Source: an uncultured Collinsella sp.
GTDB taxonomy: Bacteria > Actinomycetota > Coriobacteriia > Coriobacteriales > Coriobacteriaceae
Length of the DNA: 61,441 nt
Direction of reading: 5' to 3'
Assembly: GCA_959027945.1 (NCBI GenBank)
Contig: CAUFRO010000009.1
Location: forward strand, 1 to 61,441
A program made the translations under genes and the position numbers. Each line of letters opens with the position of its first letter. Within the stretch, counting starts at the first letter, position 1. The notes beneath the pieces are model-generated. The model was not told where the DNA came from. It saw nothing but the letters and a program-made list of their open reading frames with translations, and did not search any database. Positions 41,003 to 50,364 of this stretch are shown piece after piece.

Positions 41003-42349
41003 CTACGCTACCAACTTGTCAAAAGCTCCGCGCCGGTTAAGCACGGTAAACGCGACAACACAGATGACTGCCGACAAAATCGATCCGCACGGCGAAGCGA
41101 TGCCCATGGGAAACAGCGTGTCGGAATAGGCGTTCGACAGCAGCCAGGCGCCGGGCACGCGAATGAGCGCAACGGCCAGCACGTTGTGCGCAAAGCCGAT
41201 GTAGCTCTTGCCATACGCAGCGAAAAAGCCGCTAAAGCAAATGTGGATGCCGGCAAAAATCGCATCGAAAATGTAGCTGCGCATATAGCCGGTACCGGCG
41301 GCGACTACTGCAGCGTCCTTGGCAAAAAAGCCAATAAACGCCGGTGCCACCAGCCACATCAGCACTGTGATCAGGCAGCCGTACACCACCGAGATGGTCA
41401 TGGCATCTTTGAGCACCTGACGCGCGCGGTCGCCCTTGCCCGCGCCGGCATTTTGCGCCGTGAGCGCGCTGACGGTGGCGCCCATGGAGCTCGGCACAAT
41501 GAACAAAAAGCTGATCATCTTTTCGACCAGGCCTACGGCGGCGGCGTCGACCAGGCCGCGGTGGTTGGCGATGACGGTGATGAACATAAACGCCACCTGG
41601 ATGCAGCCGTCCTGCACGGCCACGGGCACGCCGATCTTAAGAATGCTGCTGAGCACCTCGGGCTGGGGACGCAGGTCGCTGCGCTTAACATGGATGTTCG
41701 TGCGACGGCTCTTGAGCCATACGAGCGCGAGGGCAACGCTTGCCGTCTGGGCGGTCACCGTGCCGAGCGCCGCGCCCACGGGACCGAGCCCCATGTGGCC
41801 GATAAACAGAAAGTCGAGCGCGATGTTGATGATGCATGCCACGCCGATCACGTACATGGGCGAGCGCGAATCGCCCAGCCCGCGAAAGATGGCCGAGAGG
41901 ATGTTGTATGCGGCGATAAACGGAATGCCGACAAAGCAGATACGCAGGTAGGCGGCGGTGCCTTCGACCGCCTCGGCAGGCGTGCCAATGAGCGCCACAA
42001 CCTGCGGGCATAGTGCAAATAAGATGACGGCCAGCACCACCGAGACGCCCATAAACAGCGTGATGGTGTTGCCGATGGCGGTCTCGGCGCGGTCAAACCG
42101 GCGCGAACCCACGGCGTGGCCGACGATGACCGTCGTTCCCATGGCCAGGCCCACGAGCGTCACGGTAATGATGTAGAGCGTCTGCGCGCCATTGCCCACG
42201 GCGGTGATGCCGGCGGCACCGCTAAACTGTCCCATCATGTACAGGTCGGCCATGCCGTAGAGCATCTGCAAAAAGTACGAGAGCATATAGGGCAGGGCAA
42301 AGACCGCGATGGTCTTGAGGACATTGCCGCGTGTGAGGTCGTGTTCCAT
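41003..42349 (-). CDS. MATE family multidrug exporter
   Basis: 448 residues with about 12 membrane helices in two related halves. It opens LTRGNVLKTIAVFALPYMLSYFLQMLY and has the MATE pattern GMADLYMMGQFSG. These proteins export cationic drugs or metabolites using Na+ or H+. It is first in a likely operon with the MerR regulator, which would sense the same kind of compound. The stop is TAG, after KLVA. Confidence 0.92.
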   Translation of the reverse strand: MEHDLTRGNVLKTIAVFALPYMLSYFLQMLYGMADLYMMGQFSGAAGITAVGNGAQTLYIITVTLVGLAMGTTVIVGHAVGSRRFDRAETAIGNTITLFMGVSVVLAVILFALCPQVVALIGTPAEAVEGTAAYLRICFVGIPFIAAYNILSAIFRGLGDSRSPMYVIGVACIINIALDFLFIGHMGLGPVGAALGTVTAQTASVALALVWLKSRRTNIHVKRSDLRPQPEVLSSILKIGVPVAVQDGCIQVAFMFITVIANHRGLVDAAAVGLVEKMISFLFIVPSSMGATVSALTAQNAGAGKGDRARQVLKDAMTISVVYGCLITVLMWLVAPAFIGFFAKDAAVVAAGTGYMRSYIFDAIFAGIHICFSGFFAAYGKSYIGFAHNVLAVALIRVPGAWLLSNAYSDTLFPMGIASPCGSILSAVICVVAFTVLNRRGAFDKLVA

Positions 42350-42391
42350 GGGCGGGGCACTTTCTGGTTTGGTTCGGTTGCATACCAGTGT

Positions 42392-42422
42392 AGTGAAAAC
42401 CCTACAACGATTGTAGGGTCAA
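42392..42422 (-). promoter_or_regulatory. MerR-type promoter of the MATE gene
   Basis: On the minus strand, -35 TTGACC (42422-42417) and -10 TTCACT (42397-42392) are 19 bp apart. The spacer holds the perfect palindrome ACCCTACAA-CGA-TTGTAGGGT (42399-42419). A long spacer with a dyad in it is the MerR hallmark. Confidence 0.7.
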
Positions 42423-42541
42423 GGTTTGTGTTGACGACGGGGCGAAAAAAGTCACGCGCACCATTATTCCGAGTGAATATGGACACACATCACGAGAACT
42501 CGCCGCCGGCGCTAACCTTGCAGAAAACGATTTCGGAATAC

Positions 42542-42570
42542 TTGACACCATTATTCGGCGCGCAATAATA
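42542..42570 (+). promoter_or_regulatory. Promoter of the ABC exporter genes
   Basis: Consensus -35 TTGACA (42542-42547), a 16-bp spacer and AATAAT (42564-42569). An inverted repeat TTATT...AATAA overlaps the spacer and -10. Confidence 0.65.
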
Positions 42571-42610
42571 CGTGCGTTTGCGAACAACGTTTGATGGGGG
42601 TTGAACCTGC

Positions 42611-44440
42611 GTGCGCAATCTCAAAATACTGTTTTCCTATCTAGGGGCATACCGTCGCGATGCCATCCTCGGCGTGTTCTTTGTGTCGGTCGAGACGGTG
42701 CTCGAGCTGTTTATCCCGGTCATCATGGCCAACATCATCGATGTGGGCGTGCCTGCGTGTGATATCAACTACATGCTGCTACAGGGTGCGTACATGTTGG
42801 TGTGCGCTGCGCTTTCGCTGGTACTGGGCTTGGGTTATGCCCGCACGTCCGCCCGCGTTGCCTCGGGCCTAGGCGCCAACCTGCGCGAGGCCGAGTACAA
42901 AAAGATTCAAACGCTCGCCTTTGGCAACCTGGACAACTACGATGCCAGCTCGCTCGTCACCCGCATGACCACGGACATCACCGTTATCCAAAATGCTGTG
43001 GGCAACGGCTTTCGCCCTATGGTGCGCGGCCCGGTGACGCTTATCGTCGGCCTTATCTACGCGCTGATGCTGTCGCGCCCGCTCGCCAACGTCTTTGCGA
43101 TCATCTTGCCCGTGCTGGCAATCGTACTGGGCGTCATAACCTATCGCGTCAGTCCGCTCTACCGCCAACTCCAGACCTCGATGGACCACCTCAACGGCGT
43201 GGTACAGGAAGACCTCACCGCCGTGCGTGCCGTCAAGGCCTACGTTCGTACCGAGCACGAGGAGGCCAAGTTCGACACCGTCAATACCGAGCTCGCCGGC
43301 ACGGCGACAAAGACCTTTGGCAGCGCGGTACTCAACCTGCCGGTGTTTCAGCTGTCGATGTACGTGGCTGCGCTCTCTATCCTGTGGATTGGCGGCCGCA
43401 TGATTCTCGCCGGCAAGCTGGGCGTGGGCTCGCTCACGGGCTTTATGAGCTACGTGCTGCTGATCATGAATTCGCTCATGATGATTTCCAACGTGTTTTT
43501 GCTGCTCACGCGCGCTCTTACGAGTGTGGGCCGTATCGCCGAGGTGCTCGATGAGGAACCCTTTATCGCCAACCCCGCGGGAGACCTCGCGATTGCGGCA
43601 CCAGCGGACGGCAGTATCGAGTTTCGCGACGTTTCCTTTAAATACCGCGCGGATGCAGCCGAGGATGTGCTCGAGCATATCGACCTTCGCATCGAGAGCG
43701 GCTCGACGGTGGGCATCCTCGGCGGTACGGGATCGGGCAAGAGCTCGCTTGTGCAGCTGATTGCGCGCCTGTACGACGCTACCGAGGGCGCCGTGCTTGT
43801 GGGCGGACGTGACGTGCGTGACTACGACCTCGCGACCCTACGCGACGCCGTGGGCATTGTGCTGCAAAAGAACGTGCTGTTTACGGGCACCGTGCGCGAG
43901 AATCTGCAGTGGGGCAATCCGCAGGCGTCGGACGATGAGCTCCTCGCGGCTTGCCGCGCGGCGTGCGTGGACGAGTTCCTTGATCGCATCGGCGGGCTGG
44001 ACGGCGAGTTGGGCCAAGGCGGCGCCGGTGTCTCGGGTGGCCAGAAGCAACGCCTGTGCATCGCGCGCACGCTGCTCAAGCATCCGCGCGTGCTCATTTT
44101 TGATGACTCCACCAGCGCGGTCGATATGGCGACCGACGCTAAGATTCGCGAGCACATCGCCCGGATTTCCGATACGACCGTGCTCATCATCGCCCAGCGC
44201 ATCGCGAGTGTCATGGATGCCGATCGCATTGTGGTGTTGGACGACGGTCGTGTCCACGGCGTGGGCACGCACGAGGAGCTGCTGGCGGGCGACAACATCT
44301 ACCAGGAGATTTACGCCTCGCAGATGGAGTTTGCGAGGAACGCGGAAGCCGGCGACGGCAGTGACGATGGTTGCGCGAATGATCCGTTTTCCTCCGTCGC
44401 ATGCGGATCGCCCTTGGAAGGGGGTGAGCGCCATGCCTAA
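42611..44440 (+). CDS. ABC exporter half-transporter, first subunit
   Basis: 609 residues: a type I exporter membrane domain with six helices (about 1-320) and a nucleotide-binding domain with Walker A GGTGSGKSS, signature VSGGQKQR and Walker B VLIFDDSTSAVD. The Walker B is followed by Asp-Ser rather than the catalytic Asp-Glu, suggesting this site is the degenerate one in a heterodimer. The substrate could be a drug, lipid or peptide. The start is GTG. It overlaps the next gene by 8 bp. Confidence 0.92.
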   Translation: MRNLKILFSYLGAYRRDAILGVFFVSVETVLELFIPVIMANIIDVGVPACDINYMLLQGAYMLVCAALSLVLGLGYARTSARVASGLGANLREAEYKKIQTLAFGNLDNYDASSLVTRMTTDITVIQNAVGNGFRPMVRGPVTLIVGLIYALMLSRPLANVFAIILPVLAIVLGVITYRVSPLYRQLQTSMDHLNGVVQEDLTAVRAVKAYVRTEHEEAKFDTVNTELAGTATKTFGSAVLNLPVFQLSMYVAALSILWIGGRMILAGKLGVGSLTGFMSYVLLIMNSLMMISNVFLLLTRALTSVGRIAEVLDEEPFIANPAGDLAIAAPADGSIEFRDVSFKYRADAAEDVLEHIDLRIESGSTVGILGGTGSGKSSLVQLIARLYDATEGAVLVGGRDVRDYDLATLRDAVGIVLQKNVLFTGTVRENLQWGNPQASDDELLAACRAACVDEFLDRIGGLDGELGQGGAGVSGGQKQRLCIARTLLKHPRVLIFDDSTSAVDMATDAKIREHIARISDTTVLIIAQRIASVMDADRIVVLDDGRVHGVGTHEELLAGDNIYQEIYASQMEFARNAEAGDGSDDGCANDPFSSVACGSPLEGGERHA

Positions 44441-46331
44441 GACCGCAGCCCAAGCACGCCCGGCCGACCTCAAGCGCACTGTACGCCGCTTGCTCTCCTA
44501 CATGGGGCATGCCAAGTTCTCGTTGCTCGCGGTGGGCGTGCTCGCCTCTGTCGCCGCCATCGCGAGCCTCGCCGGCACCTACATGGTGCGCCCCATCGTT
44601 AACGGTTTGGCCACGGGCGGGGAGGAACTGCTTGCCAGGCAGGTCATCCTGACGGCGATCATCTACGCCGCGGGCGTGCTCTCGGCCCTGGGCTACTCAC
44701 AGATCATGGTGCGTGCGGCCCAACGCGTGGTGTCCGATATTCGCCGCGACCTGTTCGCGCACATCCAGACGCTGCCGCTCAGTTATTTTGACAGCACGCG
44801 CTCGGGCGACATCATGAGTTTTTTCACCAACGACGTCGACACCGTCTCCGAGGCGCTCAACAACAGCTTTGCCAACGTGATTCAGGCCGCCATTCAGGTC
44901 GTGGGCACCACGGCCATGCTCATCATCCTTAACTGGCAGCTCACGATTATCACGCTCGTGTGCGATGCAGCCATTGTGCTGTATGCGCGCTACTCGGGCG
45001 CGCGCTCTAAGCGCTTCTTTGCCGCCCAGCAGGCATCGCTTGGCGACCTGGACGGATATATCGAAGAAATGGTCTCGGGCCAAAAGGTCATCAAGGTCTT
45101 TAACCGTGAGGCAGCGAATGTCGCCGGCTTCACCTGCCGCAACGACGAGCTTCGCCGCACCGGTACCGCCGCCGTGAGCTATGCCAACTCCATGGTGCCC
45201 ATGACCGTCGTGATTGGCTACGTCAACTATGCCATCGTCGCCGTGGCGGGCGGCATGCTCTGCATCAAGGGGCTCGCCGATGTGGGCGTACTTGCAAGCT
45301 ACCTGGTCTTTGTGCGCCAGGCCGCCATGCCCATCAACCAGTTTACGCAGCTCGGCAACTTCTTGCTCAACGCGTTGGCCGGCGCCGAGCGCCTGTTTGC
45401 GGCTATGGACCTTGAGCCCGAGGTGGACGAGGGCTGCGTGGAGCTGGTGCAGACGGGCGATGCCGCGTGGGCGTGGAAGATTCCCGAGGGCCAGGGCGTG
45501 GGCGCGTACGGGCACTTGCATGACGTGGCAGCCGTTGATGAGTCGGGCCGCGCGGTGGCCGCCGACGGCACCGAGCTCACGTGCGGCTTGGTCCCGCTTG
45601 CCGGCGACGTGCGCTTCCATGCCGTGGACTTTTCCTACGTGCCGGGCGCCCGCGTGCTCACGGACCTCAACCTGTTTGCCAAGCCGGGGCAAAAGATTGC
45701 GTTTGTGGGCTCCACGGGCGCCGGCAAGACGACCATTACCAACCTCATCAACCGCTTCTACGAGGTCGATGACGGCGAGATCACGTACGACGGCATCGAC
45801 GTCAAGCACATTGCCAAGGCCAGCCTGCGCGGGTCGCTCGGCATTGTGCTGCAGGACACGCACCTGTTTAGCGGCACCATTGCGCAGAACATCCGCTTTG
45901 GCAAGCTCGACGCGACCGACGAGGAGGTGCGCGCCGCTGCCGAGGCCGCCTGCGCCGACTCGTTTATCCGCCGCCTGCCTAGAGGGTACGACACACCGGT
46001 TACGGCCGACGGCGCTAACCTGTCACAGGGCCAGCGCCAACTGCTCGCCATCGCGCGCGTGGCCGTGGCCGACCCGCCGGTGCTCATCCTGGACGAGGCC
46101 ACGAGCTCCATTGACACGCGTACCGAAAAGCTCATCGAGCGCGGTATGGACCGCATCATGCGCGGTCGCACCACGTTTATGATCGCGCACCGCCTGTCCA
46201 CCGTCCGCGACGCCGACGCCATCATGGTCCTCGAACACGGCCGCATCATCGAGCGCGGCACGCACGAAGAGTTGCTCGCCCAGCACGGCGAGTACTGGCA
46301 GCTGGCGCATGGCTTAAAAGAGCTGGATTAA
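44433..46331 (+). CDS. ABC exporter half-transporter, second subunit
   Basis: 632 residues: six membrane helices (about 20-320), then a nucleotide-binding domain with Walker A GSTGAGKTT, signature LSQGQRQ and Walker B VLILDEATSSID with the catalytic Glu. Between the halves (about 335-395) is an extra stretch of about 60 residues, rich in Glu, Ala and Gly, not usual for the family. GGAAGGGGGTG precedes the ATG. Together with the first subunit it forms a heterodimeric exporter with one consensus and one degenerate ATP site, as in BmrCD- or TM287/288-type pumps. Confidence 0.92.
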   Translation: MPKTAAQARPADLKRTVRRLLSYMGHAKFSLLAVGVLASVAAIASLAGTYMVRPIVNGLATGGEELLARQVILTAIIYAAGVLSALGYSQIMVRAAQRVVSDIRRDLFAHIQTLPLSYFDSTRSGDIMSFFTNDVDTVSEALNNSFANVIQAAIQVVGTTAMLIILNWQLTIITLVCDAAIVLYARYSGARSKRFFAAQQASLGDLDGYIEEMVSGQKVIKVFNREAANVAGFTCRNDELRRTGTAAVSYANSMVPMTVVIGYVNYAIVAVAGGMLCIKGLADVGVLASYLVFVRQAAMPINQFTQLGNFLLNALAGAERLFAAMDLEPEVDEGCVELVQTGDAAWAWKIPEGQGVGAYGHLHDVAAVDESGRAVAADGTELTCGLVPLAGDVRFHAVDFSYVPGARVLTDLNLFAKPGQKIAFVGSTGAGKTTITNLINRFYEVDDGEITYDGIDVKHIAKASLRGSLGIVLQDTHLFSGTIAQNIRFGKLDATDEEVRAAAEAACADSFIRRLPRGYDTPVTADGANLSQGQRQLLAIARVAVADPPVLILDEATSSIDTRTEKLIERGMDRIMRGRTTFMIAHRLSTVRDADAIMVLEHGRIIERGTHEELLAQHGEYWQLAHGLKELD

Positions 46332-46380
46332 CCCGTTCGAGCACGATGCTTTGATCCCTCCGTGCCCCTCACCTCGACTC

Positions 46381-46445
46381 AAACCATCACAACATTCGAC
46401 ACTTTTTGCCAAAATCGGGAAAAGCATCGAATGTTGTGATGGTTT
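46381..46445. repeat. Palindromic element AACCATCACAACATTCGA (copy 1)
   Basis: 19-bp perfect arms AAACCATCACAACATTCGA (46381-46399) and TCGAATGTTGTGATGGTTT (46427-46445) with a 27-nt middle. It is nearly identical, including the middle, to 47623-47685. It lies between the ABC genes and the nuclease-like gene and could end transcription (TTTTTC follows). Confidence 0.88.
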
Positions 46446-46546
46446 TTCTGCCGCTCGACCGGGTGGATTCGCTTTCTTGCGCGCGAAGGTGTGCGGACCC
46501 GTGGGCAGGGGAATAAGGTTGGTTATCCGACTCCATTGGAGGGCTC

Positions 46547-47584
46547 ATGGACCTGCCGATCGTCCTGTCCCATAAGACTGCCTGGCTGTACCACAACGTG
46601 GCGCGCCCGTCCGAGCCGCCCTCGCGAGCAAGCAGCCTATACGATGAGGACTCGCTTGCTAACGATGCGGAGCCGACCGCGAGCCTGCCCAAATTGGGAC
46701 TCGATGCCAAAGGGCTGAGGGCTTCAACGGCAGCTGGGATCGTTACCGACTATCTGGTTTCGCTTGGTATTCCACGAGAAGAGCTCGATCATATCGACAC
46801 GCTCGTCAACTTCGATTTTGAGCGCTCGACGCCGGCTGGATTCAGGTGCCACGTGTTTGGAGCGCCGGTACCTCCAGGTCATCTTATCGAGGTGGCAGAG
46901 GGCCTTCTGGTGGTTGATGAGGTCATGTGCTTTGTCCAAGCGGGTTCGTGGATGAGTGAGCCCGAGCAGCTGGAATATGGCTACGAAATCTGCGCCCGAT
47001 ACCATTTGAATCATCTGTCGACAGACGATTATATCGAGATGGGGCAGAGGTATACCGTTGCCGACTTGATTACTTATTGCAATGAGAACCGATCTCGTCA
47101 GGGGGCTATACGCGCGGCCGCCGTGCTCAAGCGCGTGCACGATGGCGCGCGGTCGCCCATGGAGACGGCCACCGCAATCATGGTCGTAGCAAAACGTTCC
47201 CAGGGAGGGCTGGGATACGCCAAGATCGAGCTCAACCATCGGGTCGATGTTCCCAACGAGTTCAAGTATCTCGCAAAGGCCGGGTATTTCGAGATCGACG
47301 TATATGCGCCTGCGAGCGGTACGGGGATTGAGTACAACGGCTCGGACCATCTTGATAAACAGCGCAGCGCGTCGGATGCGGAGCGTATGACCGCGCTGAG
47401 CGCGCTGGGCTTTAGGATGATCGTCCTCACCGGGACTCAGTTTGCCCACCAGCTGCAATTGCATCGGGCGATGAACGCCATCGCGCTCGCTATGGGTCTC
47501 AAGTGCGACCGAAGCGAGACATTCCAGAAACGTCAGAACGACCTGCGAGAATTCGTGATTCGGCACTGGGACGGCGGCCTTTAG
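46547..47584 (+). CDS. Nuclease-like protein of a Coriobacteriia-rich family (DUF559/Vsr-like C-terminus)
   Basis: 345 residues. The N-terminus opens LPIVLSHKTAWLYHNVARP, a form I recall from an expanded family in Coriobacteriia. The C-terminal 150 residues look like a PD-(D/E)XK nuclease fold: Glu in SPMET (about residue 203), Asp in EIDVY (about 249) and Glu in GIEYNGSDH (about 262), then the ALGFRMIVLT strand. A function in DNA cleavage is an inference; the role is unknown. GGAGGG precedes the ATG. Two near-identical palindromes in the same orientation bracket the gene. Confidence 0.7.
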   Translation: MDLPIVLSHKTAWLYHNVARPSEPPSRASSLYDEDSLANDAEPTASLPKLGLDAKGLRASTAAGIVTDYLVSLGIPREELDHIDTLVNFDFERSTPAGFRCHVFGAPVPPGHLIEVAEGLLVVDEVMCFVQAGSWMSEPEQLEYGYEICARYHLNHLSTDDYIEMGQRYTVADLITYCNENRSRQGAIRAAAVLKRVHDGARSPMETATAIMVVAKRSQGGLGYAKIELNHRVDVPNEFKYLAKAGYFEIDVYAPASGTGIEYNGSDHLDKQRSASDAERMTALSALGFRMIVLTGTQFAHQLQLHRAMNAIALAMGLKCDRSETFQKRQNDLREFVIRHWDGGL

Positions 47585-47622
47585 GGACGCTTTGGTCCTT
47601 CCGCGGGGTGCCGTGGGCAGGC

Positions 47623-47685
47623 AAACCATCACAACATTCGACGTTTTTTGCCAAAAACGGGAAAAGCATCGAATGTTGTGATGGT
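47623..47685. repeat. Palindromic element AACCATCACAACATTCGA (copy 2)
   Basis: It differs from copy 1 at only three or so positions over 63 bp, including the non-paired middle, and has the same orientation. It lies 38 bp after the nuclease-like gene. Confidence 0.88.
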
Positions 47686-47817
47686 CTGTGTTGAGGATGG
47701 GCTTGGAAAGTCTGTTTTGCTCGAAGCGACCTGTCCTGTCGTACGGGTGTCGGCATGATTCTCTCGTGGGGTATTATGTTTTCCGAAGAATAAAACGCCG
47801 CGTGAGGGGAGGGCCGC

Positions 47818-48873
47818 GTGGACGGGCACGTGCAACATGACGGCTTTGGCCGCGATATCAACTACCTGCGCATTGCCGTTACCGACAAGTGCAATTTCCG
47901 CTGTATCTATTGCATGCCGGCCGATGGCGTGGCGCCCCGTGCGCACGACGAGCTGCTCAGCGCCGAGGAAATCGCCCGCTTTGTGCGCTTGGTGGCGGGG
48001 GAGGGCATTCGCCGCGTGCGCCTGACGGGTGGCGAGCCGCTGGTCAGCCGCCGTATCATTCCGCTTATTCGCGACATCCGTGCGATTCCGCAGATCGAGG
48101 ACATCTCGCTCACCACCAACGGCGCCCTGCTGCCCAGGCTGGCGCCGCAGCTCAAAGACGCGGGGCTTAACCGAGTCAACATCTCGCTCGACACGCTCGA
48201 CCCTACGCTGTTTGGAAAGATCACGCGCCTGGGCCGGCTCGAGCAGACCATGGCCGGCATCGATGCGGCGCTGGCTTGGGGCTTTGAGCCCGTTAAGGTC
48301 AACTGCGTTGTGGTGCGCCGGCTCAACCAGGATGTGGCGGCCCTTGCGCGGCTCACACTCGACCGCCCCATCCACCTGCGCTTTATCGAATATATGCCCA
48401 TCGGCGACGAACACACGAGCTCGCATTGCGCTGTGGATCCGCATGCGCCCACGCTCAATCCCGAGCTGTGGGACGCGAGCGATACCGTGCCGAGCGACGA
48501 GCTGCGGGCGCGCATCAATGCCGGGGCCGCCGCGACGGGGCTGGGCGAGCTCGAACCGCTCGACATCAACGACGCTCCTGCCGGCGCGGGCCCTGCGCGC
48601 TACTGGCACTTTCCGGGCGCGGCGGGAACGGTCGGCTTCATCAGCGCCATGTCCAACCATTTTTGCGCGAACTGCAACCGTCTGCGCCTGACGGCCGATG
48701 GCAACGTGCGTCCGTGCCTGTTCAGCGATGCCGAGTATTCGGTGCGTGAGGCGCTGCGCCGTGGTGATGATATGCAGGTACTTTCGATTTGGCGCGATGC
48801 CGTGGCCCACAAACCGCAGGAACACGCGATAATTGAGGGCACGCAACGATTTATGTCCCAAATCGGAGGATGA
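47818..48873 (+). CDS. moaA: GTP 3',8-cyclase MoaA
   Basis: 351 residues, a radical SAM enzyme for the first step of molybdenum cofactor synthesis. The N-terminal 4Fe-4S cluster uses Cys25, Cys29 and Cys32 (TDKCNFRCIYCMP). The second cluster is in CANCNRLRLTADGNVRPC. GTG is the likely start, after GAGGGGAGGG. It is 4 nt from the MoaC-MobB fusion gene, and the two form an operon. An insert of about 20 residues lies near residue 230. Confidence 0.95.
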   Translation: MDGHVQHDGFGRDINYLRIAVTDKCNFRCIYCMPADGVAPRAHDELLSAEEIARFVRLVAGEGIRRVRLTGGEPLVSRRIIPLIRDIRAIPQIEDISLTTNGALLPRLAPQLKDAGLNRVNISLDTLDPTLFGKITRLGRLEQTMAGIDAALAWGFEPVKVNCVVVRRLNQDVAALARLTLDRPIHLRFIEYMPIGDEHTSSHCAVDPHAPTLNPELWDASDTVPSDELRARINAGAAATGLGELEPLDINDAPAGAGPARYWHFPGAAGTVGFISAMSNHFCANCNRLRLTADGNVRPCLFSDAEYSVREALRRGDDMQVLSIWRDAVAHKPQEHAIIEGTQRFMSQIGG

Positions 48874-48877
48874 TCAT

Positions 48878-50185
48878 ATGGCCAAGAGCAGGTACGCCGA
48901 TGCCACCAAGGCCGCTCGCAGGGCCGCGATGTCTGCCCATAAAGCCACGGCTGCGGCGAATGCTGGCAACGCCGACGCGTCCGCACAGCCGACTGCCAGC
49001 GCTGCCACCGAGCCCGCCCGTGACGCCCGTCGCGACGAGTTGACGCACGTGGACGCCAAGGGCGAGGTACGCATGGTCGACGTGTCCGACAAGGCCGAGA
49101 CCCATCGCATCGCCATCGCCGAGGGTACCATCCTCATGCACCCCGAGACGCAGGCCATGGTGCTGCAGGACCGCGCCAAAAAGGGCGACGTGCTCGCCTG
49201 CGCGCGCGTCGCGGGCATCATGGCCATCAAGCGCACGAGCGATATTATTCCCATGTGCCATCCGTTGCTCATTACCAAGAGCAAGTGCGACATTGCGCCC
49301 ATCGCTCCGGCGGGGACGCCGGCCGAGGACGTGCCCGAGGGCTGGGCACCGGCGCGCACGGACGGGCAGGTTGGCTTTCACGTACTGGTTACGGCCGGCG
49401 TGACGGGCAAGACGGGTATCGAGATGGAGGCCCTGACCGGCGCGAGTGCCGCGTGCCTAACGATCTACGACATGTGCAAAGCCGTCGATCGCGGCATGGA
49501 GATTGTCGACGTGCGCCTGTTGCACAAGGAGGGCGGCCGCTCGGGCGTGTGGAATCGTGCCGAGCGTCAGGTTGCTGCTGTTGAGGCCGTGGGGGCCGCG
49601 GGCAACGCGCCCGCGGGCGCACCCGTCGCCGTCGCGCCCGCCGTTCCGGCCCCGGCCGTCCCCGCGATCGCGTTTATCGGCTACCAAAACTCGGGCAAGA
49701 CCACGCTCGTTGAGAAGGTTATCGCCGAGCTCACCCGCCGCGGCCTGCGCGTGGGTTCGCTCAAGCATCATGGGCATCACGGCTTTGATATCGATGTGCC
49801 CGCTAAGGATACGTGGCGCCATCACCAGGCCGGATCCAAGCACGTGGGCCTTATCTGCGCCACGCGCTGGGCGGAGTACGCCGACACGCGCGAGGAGGAC
49901 GAGATGCCCGCGCGCGAGCTGCTGTCGCGCTACAACGATGTCGACGTGGTGATCATCGAGGGCTACAAGACTGAGGGCTTCGACAACATCGTGGTCGCGC
50001 GCTCCGGCGTCGACCGCCTGCGCGGCAAGAGCTCGCTCGACCTGGTCGACGGTCACACGCTGGCCCTTGCCTGCAACGAGGCCCTGGCGCGCCAGGCCTT
50101 CGACGCCGGCTTTGCGACCCGAGCTATCAACATCAACGACGCCCGAGCCATCTGCGATCTCATCCAAGACCACCTTCAGGCTTGA
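48878..50185 (+). CDS. MoaC-MobB fusion, molybdenum cofactor synthesis
   Basis: 435 residues. After an Ala-rich leader (1-50), residues about 55-230 are MoaC (cyclic pyranopterin monophosphate synthase), with MCHPLLITK, GIEMEALTGAS and the catalytic KAVDRGM. A Pro/Ala linker (about 235-262) leads to MobB (about 263-435), a GTP-binding protein with P-loop GYQNSGKTT and the VIIEGYK block, which helps guanine dinucleotide attachment. So one polypeptide covers an early and a late step. AATCGGAGGATGATC precedes the ATG. It follows moaA directly. Confidence 0.93.
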   Translation: MAKSRYADATKAARRAAMSAHKATAAANAGNADASAQPTASAATEPARDARRDELTHVDAKGEVRMVDVSDKAETHRIAIAEGTILMHPETQAMVLQDRAKKGDVLACARVAGIMAIKRTSDIIPMCHPLLITKSKCDIAPIAPAGTPAEDVPEGWAPARTDGQVGFHVLVTAGVTGKTGIEMEALTGASAACLTIYDMCKAVDRGMEIVDVRLLHKEGGRSGVWNRAERQVAAVEAVGAAGNAPAGAPVAVAPAVPAPAVPAIAFIGYQNSGKTTLVEKVIAELTRRGLRVGSLKHHGHHGFDIDVPAKDTWRHHQAGSKHVGLICATRWAEYADTREEDEMPARELLSRYNDVDVVIIEGYKTEGFDNIVVARSGVDRLRGKSSLDLVDGHTLALACNEALARQAFDAGFATRAININDARAICDLIQDHLQA

Positions 50186-50319
50186 CGCTGCGCCGGCCCC
50201 AAGCACCCCATCTCGCCCCTCAAGCCGTCGCTCGCGTACCAAAGTACGCGTCGCTCCTCTTTCGGGGCGACCTGGGGCACTTGGAACCGGCTCGCTGCGC
50301 TGCCATAACATGCCAAAAA

Positions 50320-50350
50320 GGGACAGGTTTATTTTGGTAGGTTTTATCTG
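50320..50350. repeat. 31-bp dispersed repeat (copy 2)
   Basis: GGGACAGGTTTATTTTGGTA and the following GGTTTTATCTG match the reverse complement of 3748-3778 with one mismatch. Confidence 0.7.
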
Positions 50351-50364
50351 GGCAAACGTCACTT

